Both the position numbers and the translations under genes were made by a program. From Micromonospora sp. NBC_01699 (GTDB taxonomy: Bacteria; Actinomycetota; Actinomycetes; Mycobacteriales; Micromonosporaceae), in assembly GCF_036250065.1 (NCBI RefSeq), contig NZ_CP109199.1:6694001-6758000 (forward strand): a stretch of 64,000 nucleotides of DNA, in the 5' to 3' direction. Below, in pieces: positions 1-7,427 of the stretch (positions are counted from its first letter, which is position 1; each line of letters begins with the position of its first letter). The notes below the pieces were generated by a model, which was not told the DNA's origin, made no database searches, and saw only the letters and a program-made list of their open reading frames with translations.

Positions 1-239
1 TCACGGGCACCGGCCGCGGCGGCGAGCGTACGCCGGGCCTCCGGCAGCAGCAGCCGGCCGGCGTCGGTCAACTCGACCCGGTGGGTGGTCCGATCGAACA
101 GCGCCACGCCGAGGTCCCGCTCCAGGTTGCGGACGGCGGCGGAGACGGCGGACTGGACCACCCGCAGCCGGTCGGCGGCCCGGGTGAAGCTGCCCTCCTC
201 GGCGACGGCGGTGAAGGTGGCGAGGTGCCGGAGTTCCAT
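1..239 (-). CDS. LysR-family transcriptional regulator, N-terminal part (gene cut by window edge)
   Basis: The first 79 codons of a LysR regulator are visible; the gene continues beyond the left edge with no stop. Residues 1-60 form the typical LysR winged HTH (MELRHLATFTAVAEEGSFTR, then AADRL, LERDLG, LFDRT). The ATG at 237-239 is chosen because the LysR motif begins exactly there; an upstream in-frame start is not needed. It is divergent from the MFS transporter at 356, and the 116-base gap holds a perfect 7-bp inverted repeat (261-284), the usual LysR arrangement of regulator, operator and divergent target. Effector unknown. Confidence 0.9.
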   Translation of the reverse strand, partial: MELRHLATFTAVAEEGSFTRAADRLRVVQSAVSAAVRNLERDLGVALFDRTTHRVELTDAGRLLLPEARRTLAAAAGAR

Positions 240-260
240 CCCCCGTGTTTATCACGGATC

Positions 261-284
261 AAGATAATGGATAGAAGTTATCTT
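261..284. promoter_or_regulatory. Inverted repeat AAGATAA-N10-TTATCTT, probable LysR operator
   Basis: Perfect 7-bp arms at 261-267 and 278-284 with a 10-base spacer, in an AT-rich patch between the LysR gene and the divergent MFS gene. The inner ATAA-N10-TTAT has the spacing of LysR T-N11-A sites. Its role as operator is inferred from position and symmetry. Confidence 0.6.
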
Positions 285-355
285 CGTGGCCGGCGATCGA
301 GCGCCGGGGCATCATCGGGACCGACCCAACTGCTTCACCACGAGGTGCTCCGAAC

Positions 356-1624
356 ATGTCCACGCACAGCACCAGCCTCCGGCCACAGCCATCCGTACGC
401 CAGCACGGTCGAGGCTTCTGGGCGGTCGCGCTCGCCTTCGTCGCGGTGATGGCGCTCGGTACGGTGCCGTCCCCGCTCTACCCGCTCTACCAGCAGCACG
501 ACGGGTTCAGCACCTTCACCATCACGCTGATCTACGCCGCGTACGCCGCCGGTGTGATGGTCACCCTGTTCACCGCCGGGCACATCTCCGACTGGCACGG
601 CCGGCGCCGGATCCTCGCCCCGGCGGTCGCCCTCAGCGCGCTCAGCGCCGTGGTCTTCCTGCTCTGGCCGGCCCTGCCCGGCCTGTTCGTCGCCCGGGTG
701 CTCAGCGGCCTCTCGGTCGGTGTGGTGACCGCCACCGCCACCGTCTGGTTGGCGGAACTGCACCGGGCACACCGGCCGGACGCCTCAGCCCGGCGGGCCC
801 AACTCGTCGCCGCCACCGCCAACCTCGGTGGACTCGGCCTCGGCCCGCTGATCGCCGGCCTGCTCGCCCAGTACGCCCCCCAACCGCTGCGGCTGCCGTA
901 CGCGGTGCTGCTCGTCGCGCTGGCGTTGGCGCTGGTCGGCGTACTGCTCTCGCCGGATGTCCGGGAACTGCCCAACCCCCGCCCGCGCTACCGGGTGCAG
1001 CGGGTCGCCGTACCGGCCGCGTCCCGGAACCGGTTCTACGCCGCGCTGAGCGGGGCGTTTCTCGCCTTCGGCGGGCTCGGGGTGCTCACCGGGCTCTCCG
1101 GCACGTTCCTCGCCGGGACCCTGCACCACCCCTCCCGCGCACTCGCCGGGGCGGCGGTCTTCCTGGTCTTCGCCGCCGGGGTGGTGATCCAGTTGACCAC
1201 CGCCGCCTGGTCGATCCGGCGCAGCCTGGCGTTCGGGATGGGCGCGCTGCTGGCCGGGATCGGGCTGGTCGTCCTCGCCGCCTGGTTGCCGACCCCGAGC
1301 CTGGCGGTCTTCCTGGTCGGCGGGGTGCTGACCGGGGCGGGCGCCGGTTCGATGTTCAAGGGCACCCTCGGCACCACCGTGGCCATCTCTCACGACGAGA
1401 GCAGGGCGGAGTCGCTGGCCGGACTCTTCCTCGCCGGTTACCTCGGGCTTTCCGTACCGGTGATCGGGATCGGCATCGCGTTGCAGCACGTCAGCGCGCG
1501 GGTGGCGCTGCTCGGCTTCGCCGTACTCGTCGGGGTCGGGGTGCTGGCCGTGGCGCGGCGGCTGCTGGCCGGTCCGCGCCCGACCACGACGGCGGCCCGG
1601 CCGCTGGTCGCCGCCCAGCGCTGA
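356..1624 (+). CDS. MFS transporter, probable drug/metabolite efflux
   Basis: 422-residue hydrophobic protein with about 12 predicted transmembrane segments. The loop after helix 2 carries the major facilitator motif A (GHISDWHGRRR, residues 75-85), typical of proton-driven antiporters. ATG at 356 follows a GAGGTGC ribosome-binding site. It is transcribed away from the LysR gene, so that regulator probably controls it. The gene ends 56 bases before the convergent end of the RiPP-like operon, with a shared hairpin terminator between. Substrate unknown; an exporter role for the neighbouring peptide is possible, but opposite orientation and the terminator give no direct support. Confidence 0.85.
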   Translation: MSTHSTSLRPQPSVRQHGRGFWAVALAFVAVMALGTVPSPLYPLYQQHDGFSTFTITLIYAAYAAGVMVTLFTAGHISDWHGRRRILAPAVALSALSAVVFLLWPALPGLFVARVLSGLSVGVVTATATVWLAELHRAHRPDASARRAQLVAATANLGGLGLGPLIAGLLAQYAPQPLRLPYAVLLVALALALVGVLLSPDVRELPNPRPRYRVQRVAVPAASRNRFYAALSGAFLAFGGLGVLTGLSGTFLAGTLHHPSRALAGAAVFLVFAAGVVIQLTTAAWSIRRSLAFGMGALLAGIGLVVLAAWLPTPSLAVFLVGGVLTGAGAGSMFKGTLGTTVAISHDESRAESLAGLFLAGYLGLSVPVIGIGIALQHVSARVALLGFAVLVGVGVLAVARRLLAGPRPTTTAARPLVAAQR

Positions 1625-1637
1625 CCTCCCGAACATC

Positions 1638-1669
1638 TGACCGGCCGGGCAGCGTGGCCCGGCCGGTCA
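1638..1669. terminator. Bidirectional hairpin terminator
   Basis: Perfect 13-bp stem (TGACCGGCCGGGC / GCCCGGCCGGTCA) with a 6-base loop, centred between two convergent genes: 13 bases after the MFS stop and 10 bases beyond the JmjC gene stop. Confidence 0.75.
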
Positions 1670-1679
1670 GGTCCGTCCC

Positions 1680-2813
1680 TCAGCCGTCGGCTGCCGCGAT
1701 CGCAACGCCACGGGACACGAGTTCGTTGAGCAACGACTCGATCTCCGTGCGCTCGTCGGGCCGGGCGCGGGCGACCAGTGCCGCCGGGTTGGTTCTGGTG
1801 CCAGTCGCCAGCTGGGCAATCACGGGCGCTACCGTCTCCGCGGGCAACGGCGTGTAAATGGTGTGACCGTCGACGCCGCATACGCACCCGTCGGGGACAG
1901 CAGTCCATCGCACCGGAAACCGTGAGTTTCCTTGCAGGACAACACCGTCGAGAGACATATTCGCCGACCGTGGTTCGGGCGCTGGTTCGAAACCTGCCGC
2001 CGTCAGTCTCCGCAGGGAGACCTCTGCTATCCGCCGTGGGTCGACCGTCGCCCTCGGCTGCGGCGGCATGGCGGTCGAGGTCACCGCATCCGCCGAGGAC
2101 ACAGCGACGATGTCGTCGATTTCGTACGCGGTGAGGTGCTCCTCCCGCGCGACACCTACATTGATGCTGGTCGCCGCTCCGGTGGTCTCGCCGACGTGGT
2201 AATAGCGGGACGGCCAGTAGAGCACATCTCCCGGCTCTACATCGACGGCGAACGACATCTCCAGATACGACGCATAATCGGCCTGCGTGCTGACCGGCTC
2301 GGACCAGGGACGGTCGGCCCAGAACCGCATCCGCTTGCGTCCACGCAACGGAAACATGAAGGTGGCGAAGCGGTCCTTGTGCACACCTACCGGGCTATGC
2401 TCATAATCGCCATGGAACAGGGTGGTGATGGCGCTGTCCAACGGCAGACCCACCCGCTTCCACAGCTCGGAGTAGAAGTCGCGCTCACGGTTCCACATCG
2501 CCCGGTCGAACCGGTGGAACCGATTGATCATCAGGGCATGTCGACGATCAGGCAGAATGACAGCCATACGTCGCTGATACCCGTCCCATGAGCCGTCCGA
2601 GGCAACCGGAAGCCACGGCTGCGGGGCCGACTGCCGAACCTGGTCGAGGGTGAGCCGTACGTCGACAGGGGCAGCACCCACCGCCGCCCGGAAGGTCGAT
2701 GTCTGGTCGAACGGCGCAACCCCGACACCGCGATAGTGGACTGGACGTCGATCCCAGTGGAGTTCCACGAACTCGTCCCAGTCGAATTGATCGGCTACCG
2801 CGTACTCAAGCAT
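1680..2813 (-). CDS. JmjC/cupin-8 type Fe(II)/2-oxoglutarate oxygenase, probable RiPP tailoring enzyme
   Basis: 377 residues. The N-terminal 230 residues read as a JmjC/cupin-like domain: H145-K-D147 followed by H206 (in PSRYYHVGE) give the H-x-D...H metal triad, and FMFPLRGRKRMRFW forms the core strands. Proteins of this family hydroxylate amino-acid side chains using Fe(II) and 2-oxoglutarate. The C-terminal ~110 residues form a second domain starting at LRRLTAAGFEPAPEPR (268-282), also present in the upstream neighbour. Last gene of a four-gene operon; its ATG overlaps the end of the preceding gene by 8 bases, so the two are probably translationally coupled. I infer action on the precursor peptide at 5978-6109. 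Substrate residue unknown. Confidence 0.7.
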   Translation of the reverse strand: MLEYAVADQFDWDEFVELHWDRRPVHYRGVGVAPFDQTSTFRAAVGAAPVDVRLTLDQVRQSAPQPWLPVASDGSWDGYQRRMAVILPDRRHALMINRFHRFDRAMWNRERDFYSELWKRVGLPLDSAITTLFHGDYEHSPVGVHKDRFATFMFPLRGRKRMRFWADRPWSEPVSTQADYASYLEMSFAVDVEPGDVLYWPSRYYHVGETTGAATSINVGVAREEHLTAYEIDDIVAVSSADAVTSTAMPPQPRATVDPRRIAEVSLRRLTAAGFEPAPEPRSANMSLDGVVLQGNSRFPVRWTAVPDGCVCGVDGHTIYTPLPAETVAPVIAQLATGTRTNPAALVARARPDERTEIESLLNELVSRGVAIAAADG

Positions 2814-3843
2814 GATCGATCACCCTTATCGAATACAGCATGCGCAGTAGACCGAGCACGCCGGGATGGGGCCGGCACAGGTCGGCAATCGAGCACGGAC
2901 CCTGCTGTAGCTGATCGAGGATCCGGTCGCCGAGTGTCCCACGCACCGGAAAGACGTGCCCGTTGCCTGCCCATAGCCATTCGTTGTCGTTGTCCATCCG
3001 GTGGACCGGATGGACGATCGTGACAATGTCCGAGGGGGACAACTCAGTCGGTTTGCGGGGGGCCGGCACCGGCTCCAGACCACCGGCACTGACGCGGCGC
3101 AACCAGGCCATCTTTCTGTGCCGTCGCAATTCTGGGCCGGCTAGCAGCTCACGTACCCGTTGCCCTGAGCTTTCGAGGTCCGGTAGCGGTGCGGTGGATC
3201 CGTCCGACCGCACCGGCGGTGGCCAGGGCGAATGCGGCATGGGCGGATTCGGGCCGCTGGTCCGGTCCAGGAGATCAGCCAGCATACCTTTCAGTTCGTC
3301 GCCGGGCAGATCCGCGTCCATTGGCGCGTGCACCCGCAGTACGAGGCCGTTCTCGTACTCTTCCTGGGTGTGCATCGCGCCGGGCGGACTTTGCCACATA
3401 TCGCCCGCCTTGATCACGGTGCCGTCGACCCGTACCGATCCGGAGAGCACCCACAGAGCTGTCGCCCGACGCGGCACAGGCTGTGTCCGCAGCGTGAAGC
3501 AATTCCCGATGGCGAGTTCGGTCAGGACCGGCTGAATGGGAAATCCCCACTGCTTCCACAGCTCAGTCAGTCCGGCCCGCACCTGCGCCCACACCGTGAA
3601 GTCAAGGAACAGCGGGTGCCGAACGGTCACCAGGTATCCGTCACCATCAAGGGCGGCATGTAGTCGCTCCGTATACGACGCCGCTGTCAGGTCGTCAGCC
3701 CCCGGCAGAAGTTGCCCGGGTAGGCCGATCTGCCCCGCTACGACGTCGAATCGCACATCGGGGAGGGCACCAAATCGGCTGCCCGCACGGAATGGTGCAC
3801 ACGCTGTCGTCAGGGTGCGATAGGCCGAGTCGACGGGGATCAC
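2806..3843 (-). CDS. Degenerate JmjC/cupin-like protein, paralogous partner of the downstream oxygenase
   Basis: 345 residues. Residues ~60-175 contain a cupin-like barrel (ALWVLSGSVRVDG, GDMWQSPPGAMH), and residues ~240-345 a C-terminal domain opening with LRRVSAGGLEPVPAPR, matching the downstream enzyme. Aligning ATALWVLSGSVRV with ATFMFPLRGRKRM of the paralogue puts Pro122 and Pro124 where that protein has H145 and D147; only the distal histidine (H158) remains. It is therefore probably not an active iron oxygenase and may act as a scaffold or peptide-binding partner. Start ATG overlaps the stop of the dehydratase gene by 4 bases (ATGA type). Function inferred from family and context only. 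Confidence 0.6.
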   Translation of the reverse strand: MIPVDSAYRTLTTACAPFRAGSRFGALPDVRFDVVAGQIGLPGQLLPGADDLTAASYTERLHAALDGDGYLVTVRHPLFLDFTVWAQVRAGLTELWKQWGFPIQPVLTELAIGNCFTLRTQPVPRRATALWVLSGSVRVDGTVIKAGDMWQSPPGAMHTQEEYENGLVLRVHAPMDADLPGDELKGMLADLLDRTSGPNPPMPHSPWPPPVRSDGSTAPLPDLESSGQRVRELLAGPELRRHRKMAWLRRVSAGGLEPVPAPRKPTELSPSDIVTIVHPVHRMDNDNEWLWAGNGHVFPVRGTLGDRILDQLQQGPCSIADLCRPHPGVLGLLRMLYSIRVIDHA

Positions 3844-5924
3844 AGGCCAAACTCCTCTCGCAAGCGCTGTGCGTAGTCGGTCAACGGTTCCAGCCCGACA
3901 GCCGCGCGTCGGACATCTACCCGGACGGGAGACTCAAGAGGATGGGGTCCCAGCTCGCCGTCGACGATCCGGAACTTGGTGCCATAAACCTGCGGCTGCC
4001 CGGCCTGTACGCGGAGCGCGTCGGTGAGGTAGGCGACCTGACGGGCCGGCAGATCACCGGCCGCCGCGGCCGAGCGCACGAGGTCCAAGCAGTGTTCACG
4101 AAAGGTCTGCTGGCCCTCAGCATGCTGAACGAGGCGGCAGGCGGCCTCGGCCGCATCGGGCCCTACCATCGCATGTCCCGGCCAGCCCTGCTGCCCGATC
4201 ACTTCCTCAAGCCACACCATCGCCTGCGCCGTGTGCGCGGCAAGTTGTCGTGCCGCGTCGTCATCGACGAATCCATCACGCGCCCAGCGTGTACGCAACC
4301 GCGCATCCCATGAGTCGATCCGCATCAGGGTGCGCCGCACCGGGTCGTCGAATCCGTGTTCCAACGGGTCGATCCGGAGGTGAACAGTGGCTTCATCCCA
4401 GAACCAGCGAACCCGTTTGCCGGTCTGCGCCCAGTCGAACTCCACCTCCGTCGGGCCGACATGGACGCCGAACTCGCGATCGTCGATGACATCGTCCTCG
4501 GAAACGCCCGCGTACTCGACGGCGTCCCGGAGGGCCATGCCGAGGCCGGAGAGCGTAAGGCGGTCGGGATCGAACCCGACGACGTGCTCCTCGCCGTCGG
4601 CCACCTCGACAAACTCGCCGTCCTGCCCCACCATCATCAGCGGTCCACCGGCAAGACAACGGAAGAAGTAGGGAACGTCCGCGCGTGTCAGCTGTGCCCG
4701 TTCAGCCGGGCTGAACCCGTCGAGTGGGACCTCACCGGCCAGCGCCTTGCCGTAGGTGGCGGTATCCGCCAGCAACACGCGAACGTGAAGTTCATCCGCC
4801 CGGTCCTGAATCAGCTCCGCAAGACGCTCCCGGCTGCGGCACATCCGCACCCAGGTATCGAACATCCCCCGCAGGAACACCGGCAGGTACGGTCCATACC
4901 CAATATTTCCGTCCACGTCCGCGACGACTGTTCGGGTCTGCGTCCGTGCCCAGGGGGCGTTGAGCCGGTCGATCCGCCGGCCATCCACAAACGCGTGCGA
5001 CGGGCCCTCGGCGGCGCACCACCGCGCCTGGTTTTCCAGTCCCACATGATGGTTGCCGGATGGGACGGCGATCAGGCCGGTGTCCGACAGCCGGCCGACC
5101 GGGGTGAGGAATACCTCCAAGTCAACCGGATACATGCGGTGATCCGCCCCGATCAGCACGTTCCCTTCGAACAGGTCTCCGATTCCGAATCCGAAGCAGG
5201 CTGCCGAAACTCCCCCGGCAGATCGGAAGTAGCGGCGAGCTTGGGTGGGGCTCAGCACGGCGCCGGCCAGTCGAAGCTCCGGCGAGCTGCGCAGCGTGCC
5301 CCATTCGGACGGCGGGTCCACCCATTCCTGCCACAGATAGGCCAGACGATCTGGGCGCTCGCCGGTCCAGCACCGCAGCGTCGGCAGGCCGAGAACGCCG
5401 AAGACTGAATCCCGTTCGGCTAGGAACAGCAGCTCACCGTTTGCCGGACGAGCCTTGTAGGCCACGGCCGCACCCCCGTGGCATTGCAGCCGGAGCACCC
5501 GTCTGCGTCCGTTGTGGGTCTCTCCCGGCATCGCGGTGATCCCCGTTATGGGCAACGCGAACGCTGGATGATCGGGCCAGGCATCCGCGTCGAGCCGCGC
5601 AAGAAACTCTTCCATGAAAGACAGGAACATGTCGGCCTCGACCCGGGCCTGTGCTGCGTCCTCGCGGGCACACCGGATGAGCAGCTCACTCACCAACGGG
5701 CCGAACAGGTCGGCGTTCGCGGGGTCGAACACGCCCGGTGCCACCCTGTCGCTGTGCATCGTCGGAGCCCATTGGTTGAGCCGTTCGAGCAGCTCCACCA
5801 CTGGCGCGAAGCGTGGCTCCGCGAGGATGCCGGCGACCTCGTCGGCGCGGAGGGGTCGATCGACGACAAACACGTTCTCGGCGGCTAAACGCACTACCGG
5901 AGGGAACAGTGCGGCAATGGTCAT
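3840..5924 (-). CDS. LanM-type (DUF4135) lanthipeptide dehydratase-like protein with C-terminal DUF6624-like domain, no LanC cyclase
   Basis: 694 residues from the ATG at 5922-5924, preferred over an upstream in-frame start because GAGGGG lies six bases before it. Residues ~20-530 match the class II lanthipeptide dehydratase, a kinase-like fold that phosphorylates Ser/Thr and eliminates phosphate. Visible: invariant-type lysine in AVAYKARP (K157), GIGDLFEGNVLI (D250, N255; the usual GDLHxEN histidine is Phe252), VDLE (D268), and VRVLLADTATY holding Arg382 and Thr388 at the spacing of the LanM elimination pair. LanMs continue into a ~400-residue LanC cyclase; here the last ~140 residues (554-694: GWPG, VQHAE, AYLTDALRV, YGTKF, VDVRRAAVGLEPL) instead resemble DUF6624. 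There is no CHG zinc motif. The precursor gene lies 53 bases upstream, two cupin genes downstream overlap in series. Probably dehydrates or phosphorylates the precursor. Confidence 0.75.
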   Translation of the reverse strand: MTIAALFPPVVRLAAENVFVVDRPLRADEVAGILAEPRFAPVVELLERLNQWAPTMHSDRVAPGVFDPANADLFGPLVSELLIRCAREDAAQARVEADMFLSFMEEFLARLDADAWPDHPAFALPITGITAMPGETHNGRRRVLRLQCHGGAAVAYKARPANGELLFLAERDSVFGVLGLPTLRCWTGERPDRLAYLWQEWVDPPSEWGTLRSSPELRLAGAVLSPTQARRYFRSAGGVSAACFGFGIGDLFEGNVLIGADHRMYPVDLEVFLTPVGRLSDTGLIAVPSGNHHVGLENQARWCAAEGPSHAFVDGRRIDRLNAPWARTQTRTVVADVDGNIGYGPYLPVFLRGMFDTWVRMCRSRERLAELIQDRADELHVRVLLADTATYGKALAGEVPLDGFSPAERAQLTRADVPYFFRCLAGGPLMMVGQDGEFVEVADGEEHVVGFDPDRLTLSGLGMALRDAVEYAGVSEDDVIDDREFGVHVGPTEVEFDWAQTGKRVRWFWDEATVHLRIDPLEHGFDDPVRRTLMRIDSWDARLRTRWARDGFVDDDAARQLAAHTAQAMVWLEEVIGQQGWPGHAMVGPDAAEAACRLVQHAEGQQTFREHCLDLVRSAAAAGDLPARQVAYLTDALRVQAGQPQVYGTKFRIVDGELGPHPLESPVRVDVRRAAVGLEPLTDYAQRLREEFGL

Positions 5925-5977
5925 GTGCGGCCCCTCGGAATGGTGGGCCGGTTGCACCGGCCCACCATCCATCGCGA

Positions 5978-6109
5978 TCAGATGCAGTAGTAGTGGCGGA
6001 TACAGGTACCGCGCTGGGCGGCGCCCTCCTCGATTACCTGCTCAAGCTCGCCAACGACGAGGTCGAGCTCCTCCACCTCAGTTTGCTCCGAGCTGGTGAC
6101 GTCGGTCAT
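5978..6109 (-). CDS. RiPP precursor peptide, 43 residues (leader plus short Cys-containing core)
   Basis: ATG at 6107-6109 is preceded by a perfect AGGAGG (6115-6120), stronger than any start further upstream. Residues 1-28 are acidic and leader-like (VEELDLVVGELEQVIEE near residues 12-28), followed by a small-residue break GAAQR and the C-terminal GTCIRHYYCI. The last ten residues hold one Thr (35), two Cys (36, 42) and two Tyr, suiting dehydration of Thr35, a thioether to Cys42 or a Cys36-Cys42 disulfide, and hydroxylation. A short acidic leader next to a LanM-type enzyme gene is the standard RiPP layout. Core boundary (after A31, Q32 or R33) is inferred. No homologue recognised. Confidence 0.75.
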   Translation of the reverse strand: MTDVTSSEQTEVEELDLVVGELEQVIEEGAAQRGTCIRHYYCI

Positions 6110-6144
6110 GACTGCCTCCTCCGCGAAGATCAATGATGTTGGAA

Positions 6145-6187
6145 AGTGTAACCACGGCTTTTCCACATTGATGACCCTCAAGGTCAA
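6145..6187 (-). promoter_or_regulatory. Candidate promoter/operator of the RiPP-like operon
   Basis: On the minus strand TACACT (6145-6150) could be a -10 box, giving a leader of about 30 bases before the precursor ATG. Just upstream is a perfect inverted repeat TGACC-N5-GGTCA (6172-6186), flanked by outer TTGA/TCAA (6168-6171, 6184-6187). A good -35 at the right spacing is not obvious, so the repeat may be an activator site. Role inferred from position. Confidence 0.35.
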
Positions 6188-6358
6188 ACTATCGTTTATG
6201 GGACATAATCAGCTTCGGCCCTTTCGTACGGGGCCTCCACCGCGCCACCGCGTCGGGGTCCGGGTGCCGGGTGCCGGTTCACCGCGAACGCGCCGGCCTG
6301 CGGGCGGCGTGGTCCATCAGCGCCATCGCCGGCTCCGGCTCCGGCAACGAGCTGCGCG

Positions 6359-7318
6359 CTACGGGTAGTTGCTGATCTCGATCAGATTGCCGTCCGGGTC
6401 ACGCAGGTAGATGCTGTTCATCGGCCCCATCGCCCCGGTACGCGACACCGGCCCCAGCTCCACCGGCACCCCTTCACGGGCCAGGTGGGCGAGCACCTCC
6501 GCCAGTGGGGTGCCGGCGACGAAGCAGAGGTCGGCGCTGCCGGGTGTGGCGCGGGCCGCTCGCGGGGTCCGCTCCGCACCGAGCTGATGCAGGTTGATCT
6601 TGCTGGTGCCGAAGGCCAACGCACGCCGGCCCGCGTCGAAACTCACCGGCCGCATGCCCAGGGCCCGCCGGTAGAAGTCGACCGTACGGTCGAGGTCGGC
6701 CACCGTCAGCACCAGATGATCGAGTACGTCGATCTGCACCGCCCCGACCGGCGGCTCCCCGGCCCAGTCGCCGTTGTCGTCGAACAGGTGCTGGCAGGAC
6801 TGCCAGGCGGCGGACGACATCCGGGGCCGGACCCGGCCGAACAGCCGCCCCAGCGCGGCACCGTGCTCGGCGGCCAGGGCGGGATTGTGGCCCAGTACGT
6901 CGAGTTCGTTCGCGACGGTGATCTCCACGAAGGCGCGCAGTTCCGCCTCGGTCGGCTGCTCCACCGTGCCGGTGAACCGATCGGTGAACGGCACCGGACC
7001 GGGTTCACCGAGCCGGGGGTAGACGGCGCGGCGCACGCAGCTCCCGTACCAATAGACCAGCGCCTCGGCGGCCGGACCGATCACCTCGACCAGGGTGGCC
7101 CGTTCGGACGGCTCCAGCAGGGCGGTGTCGAATCCGTCCGTGCCGTAGCTGGCGTGGCAGAGCCCGGCCAGCTGGACGTCGGGCGGCGCACCCCAGGCGG
7201 CGAGCCGGTCCGCCACCCGGCACAGGTGGTCGTAGAGCGTCCCGCCCGGATGGGCGATCTCCTCCGTTCCCCGCGTCCGCAGGAAGTCTTCCGCCGAGAG
7301 TCGCGCGTCCCCGTCCAC
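6359..7318 (-). CDS. DUF6817 (HD-like) domain fused to a VOC/glyoxalase domain
   Basis: About 319 residues from the GTG at 7316-7318, weakly preceded by GAGCAG. A longer in-frame start at 7462 exists, but its extra residues look non-coding and would overlap the DinB gene. N-terminal ~185 residues resemble DUF6817 (EEIAHPGGTLYDHLCRVADRL, LAGLCHASYGTDGF, ALVYWYGSCVRR), with an HD-phosphohydrolase look. C-terminal ~130 residues are a VOC domain (VLDHLVLTVADLDRTVDFY, then YLRDPDGNLIEI), the fold of glyoxalases and ring-cleavage dioxygenases. Substrate unknown. Two palindromes lie upstream (7367-7409). No sign that it belongs to the RiPP cluster. Confidence 0.7.
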   Translation of the reverse strand: MDGDARLSAEDFLRTRGTEEIAHPGGTLYDHLCRVADRLAAWGAPPDVQLAGLCHASYGTDGFDTALLEPSERATLVEVIGPAAEALVYWYGSCVRRAVYPRLGEPGPVPFTDRFTGTVEQPTEAELRAFVEITVANELDVLGHNPALAAEHGAALGRLFGRVRPRMSSAAWQSCQHLFDDNGDWAGEPPVGAVQIDVLDHLVLTVADLDRTVDFYRRALGMRPVSFDAGRRALAFGTSKINLHQLGAERTPRAARATPGSADLCFVAGTPLAEVLAHLAREGVPVELGPVSRTGAMGPMNSIYLRDPDGNLIEISNYP

Positions 7319-7366
7319 CTGCTCAGTTATAGACCGCCGGGGTCCCCGGCGGTTGCCGCCGACAAC

Positions 7367-7409
7367 GGATGTGGCGCATCCGACCATCGACGACGGATGC
7401 GGCGCATCC
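7367..7409. promoter_or_regulatory. Two tandem 15-bp palindromes, probable operators
   Basis: 7395-7409 reads GGATGCG-G-CGCATCC, a perfect 7-1-7 palindrome; 7367-7381 is the same with one change (GGATGTGGCGCATCC). Centres are 28 bases apart. They lie 49-91 bases upstream of the GTG of the DUF6817-VOC gene and just after the stop of the DinB gene, so they probably control the former. Confidence 0.55.
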
Positions 7410-7427
7410 GAGCACCCCGGCGGGAGG

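Noticed and set aside
356-1624. MFS gene as the dedicated exporter of the RiPP product
   Set aside because: It is on the opposite strand, has its own LysR regulator and is separated by a strong bidirectional terminator; the link cannot be supported.
6188-6358. Gene remnant between the RiPP-like operon and the DUF6817-VOC gene
   Set aside because: Some frames look weakly coding but no start, family match or ribosome site is visible.
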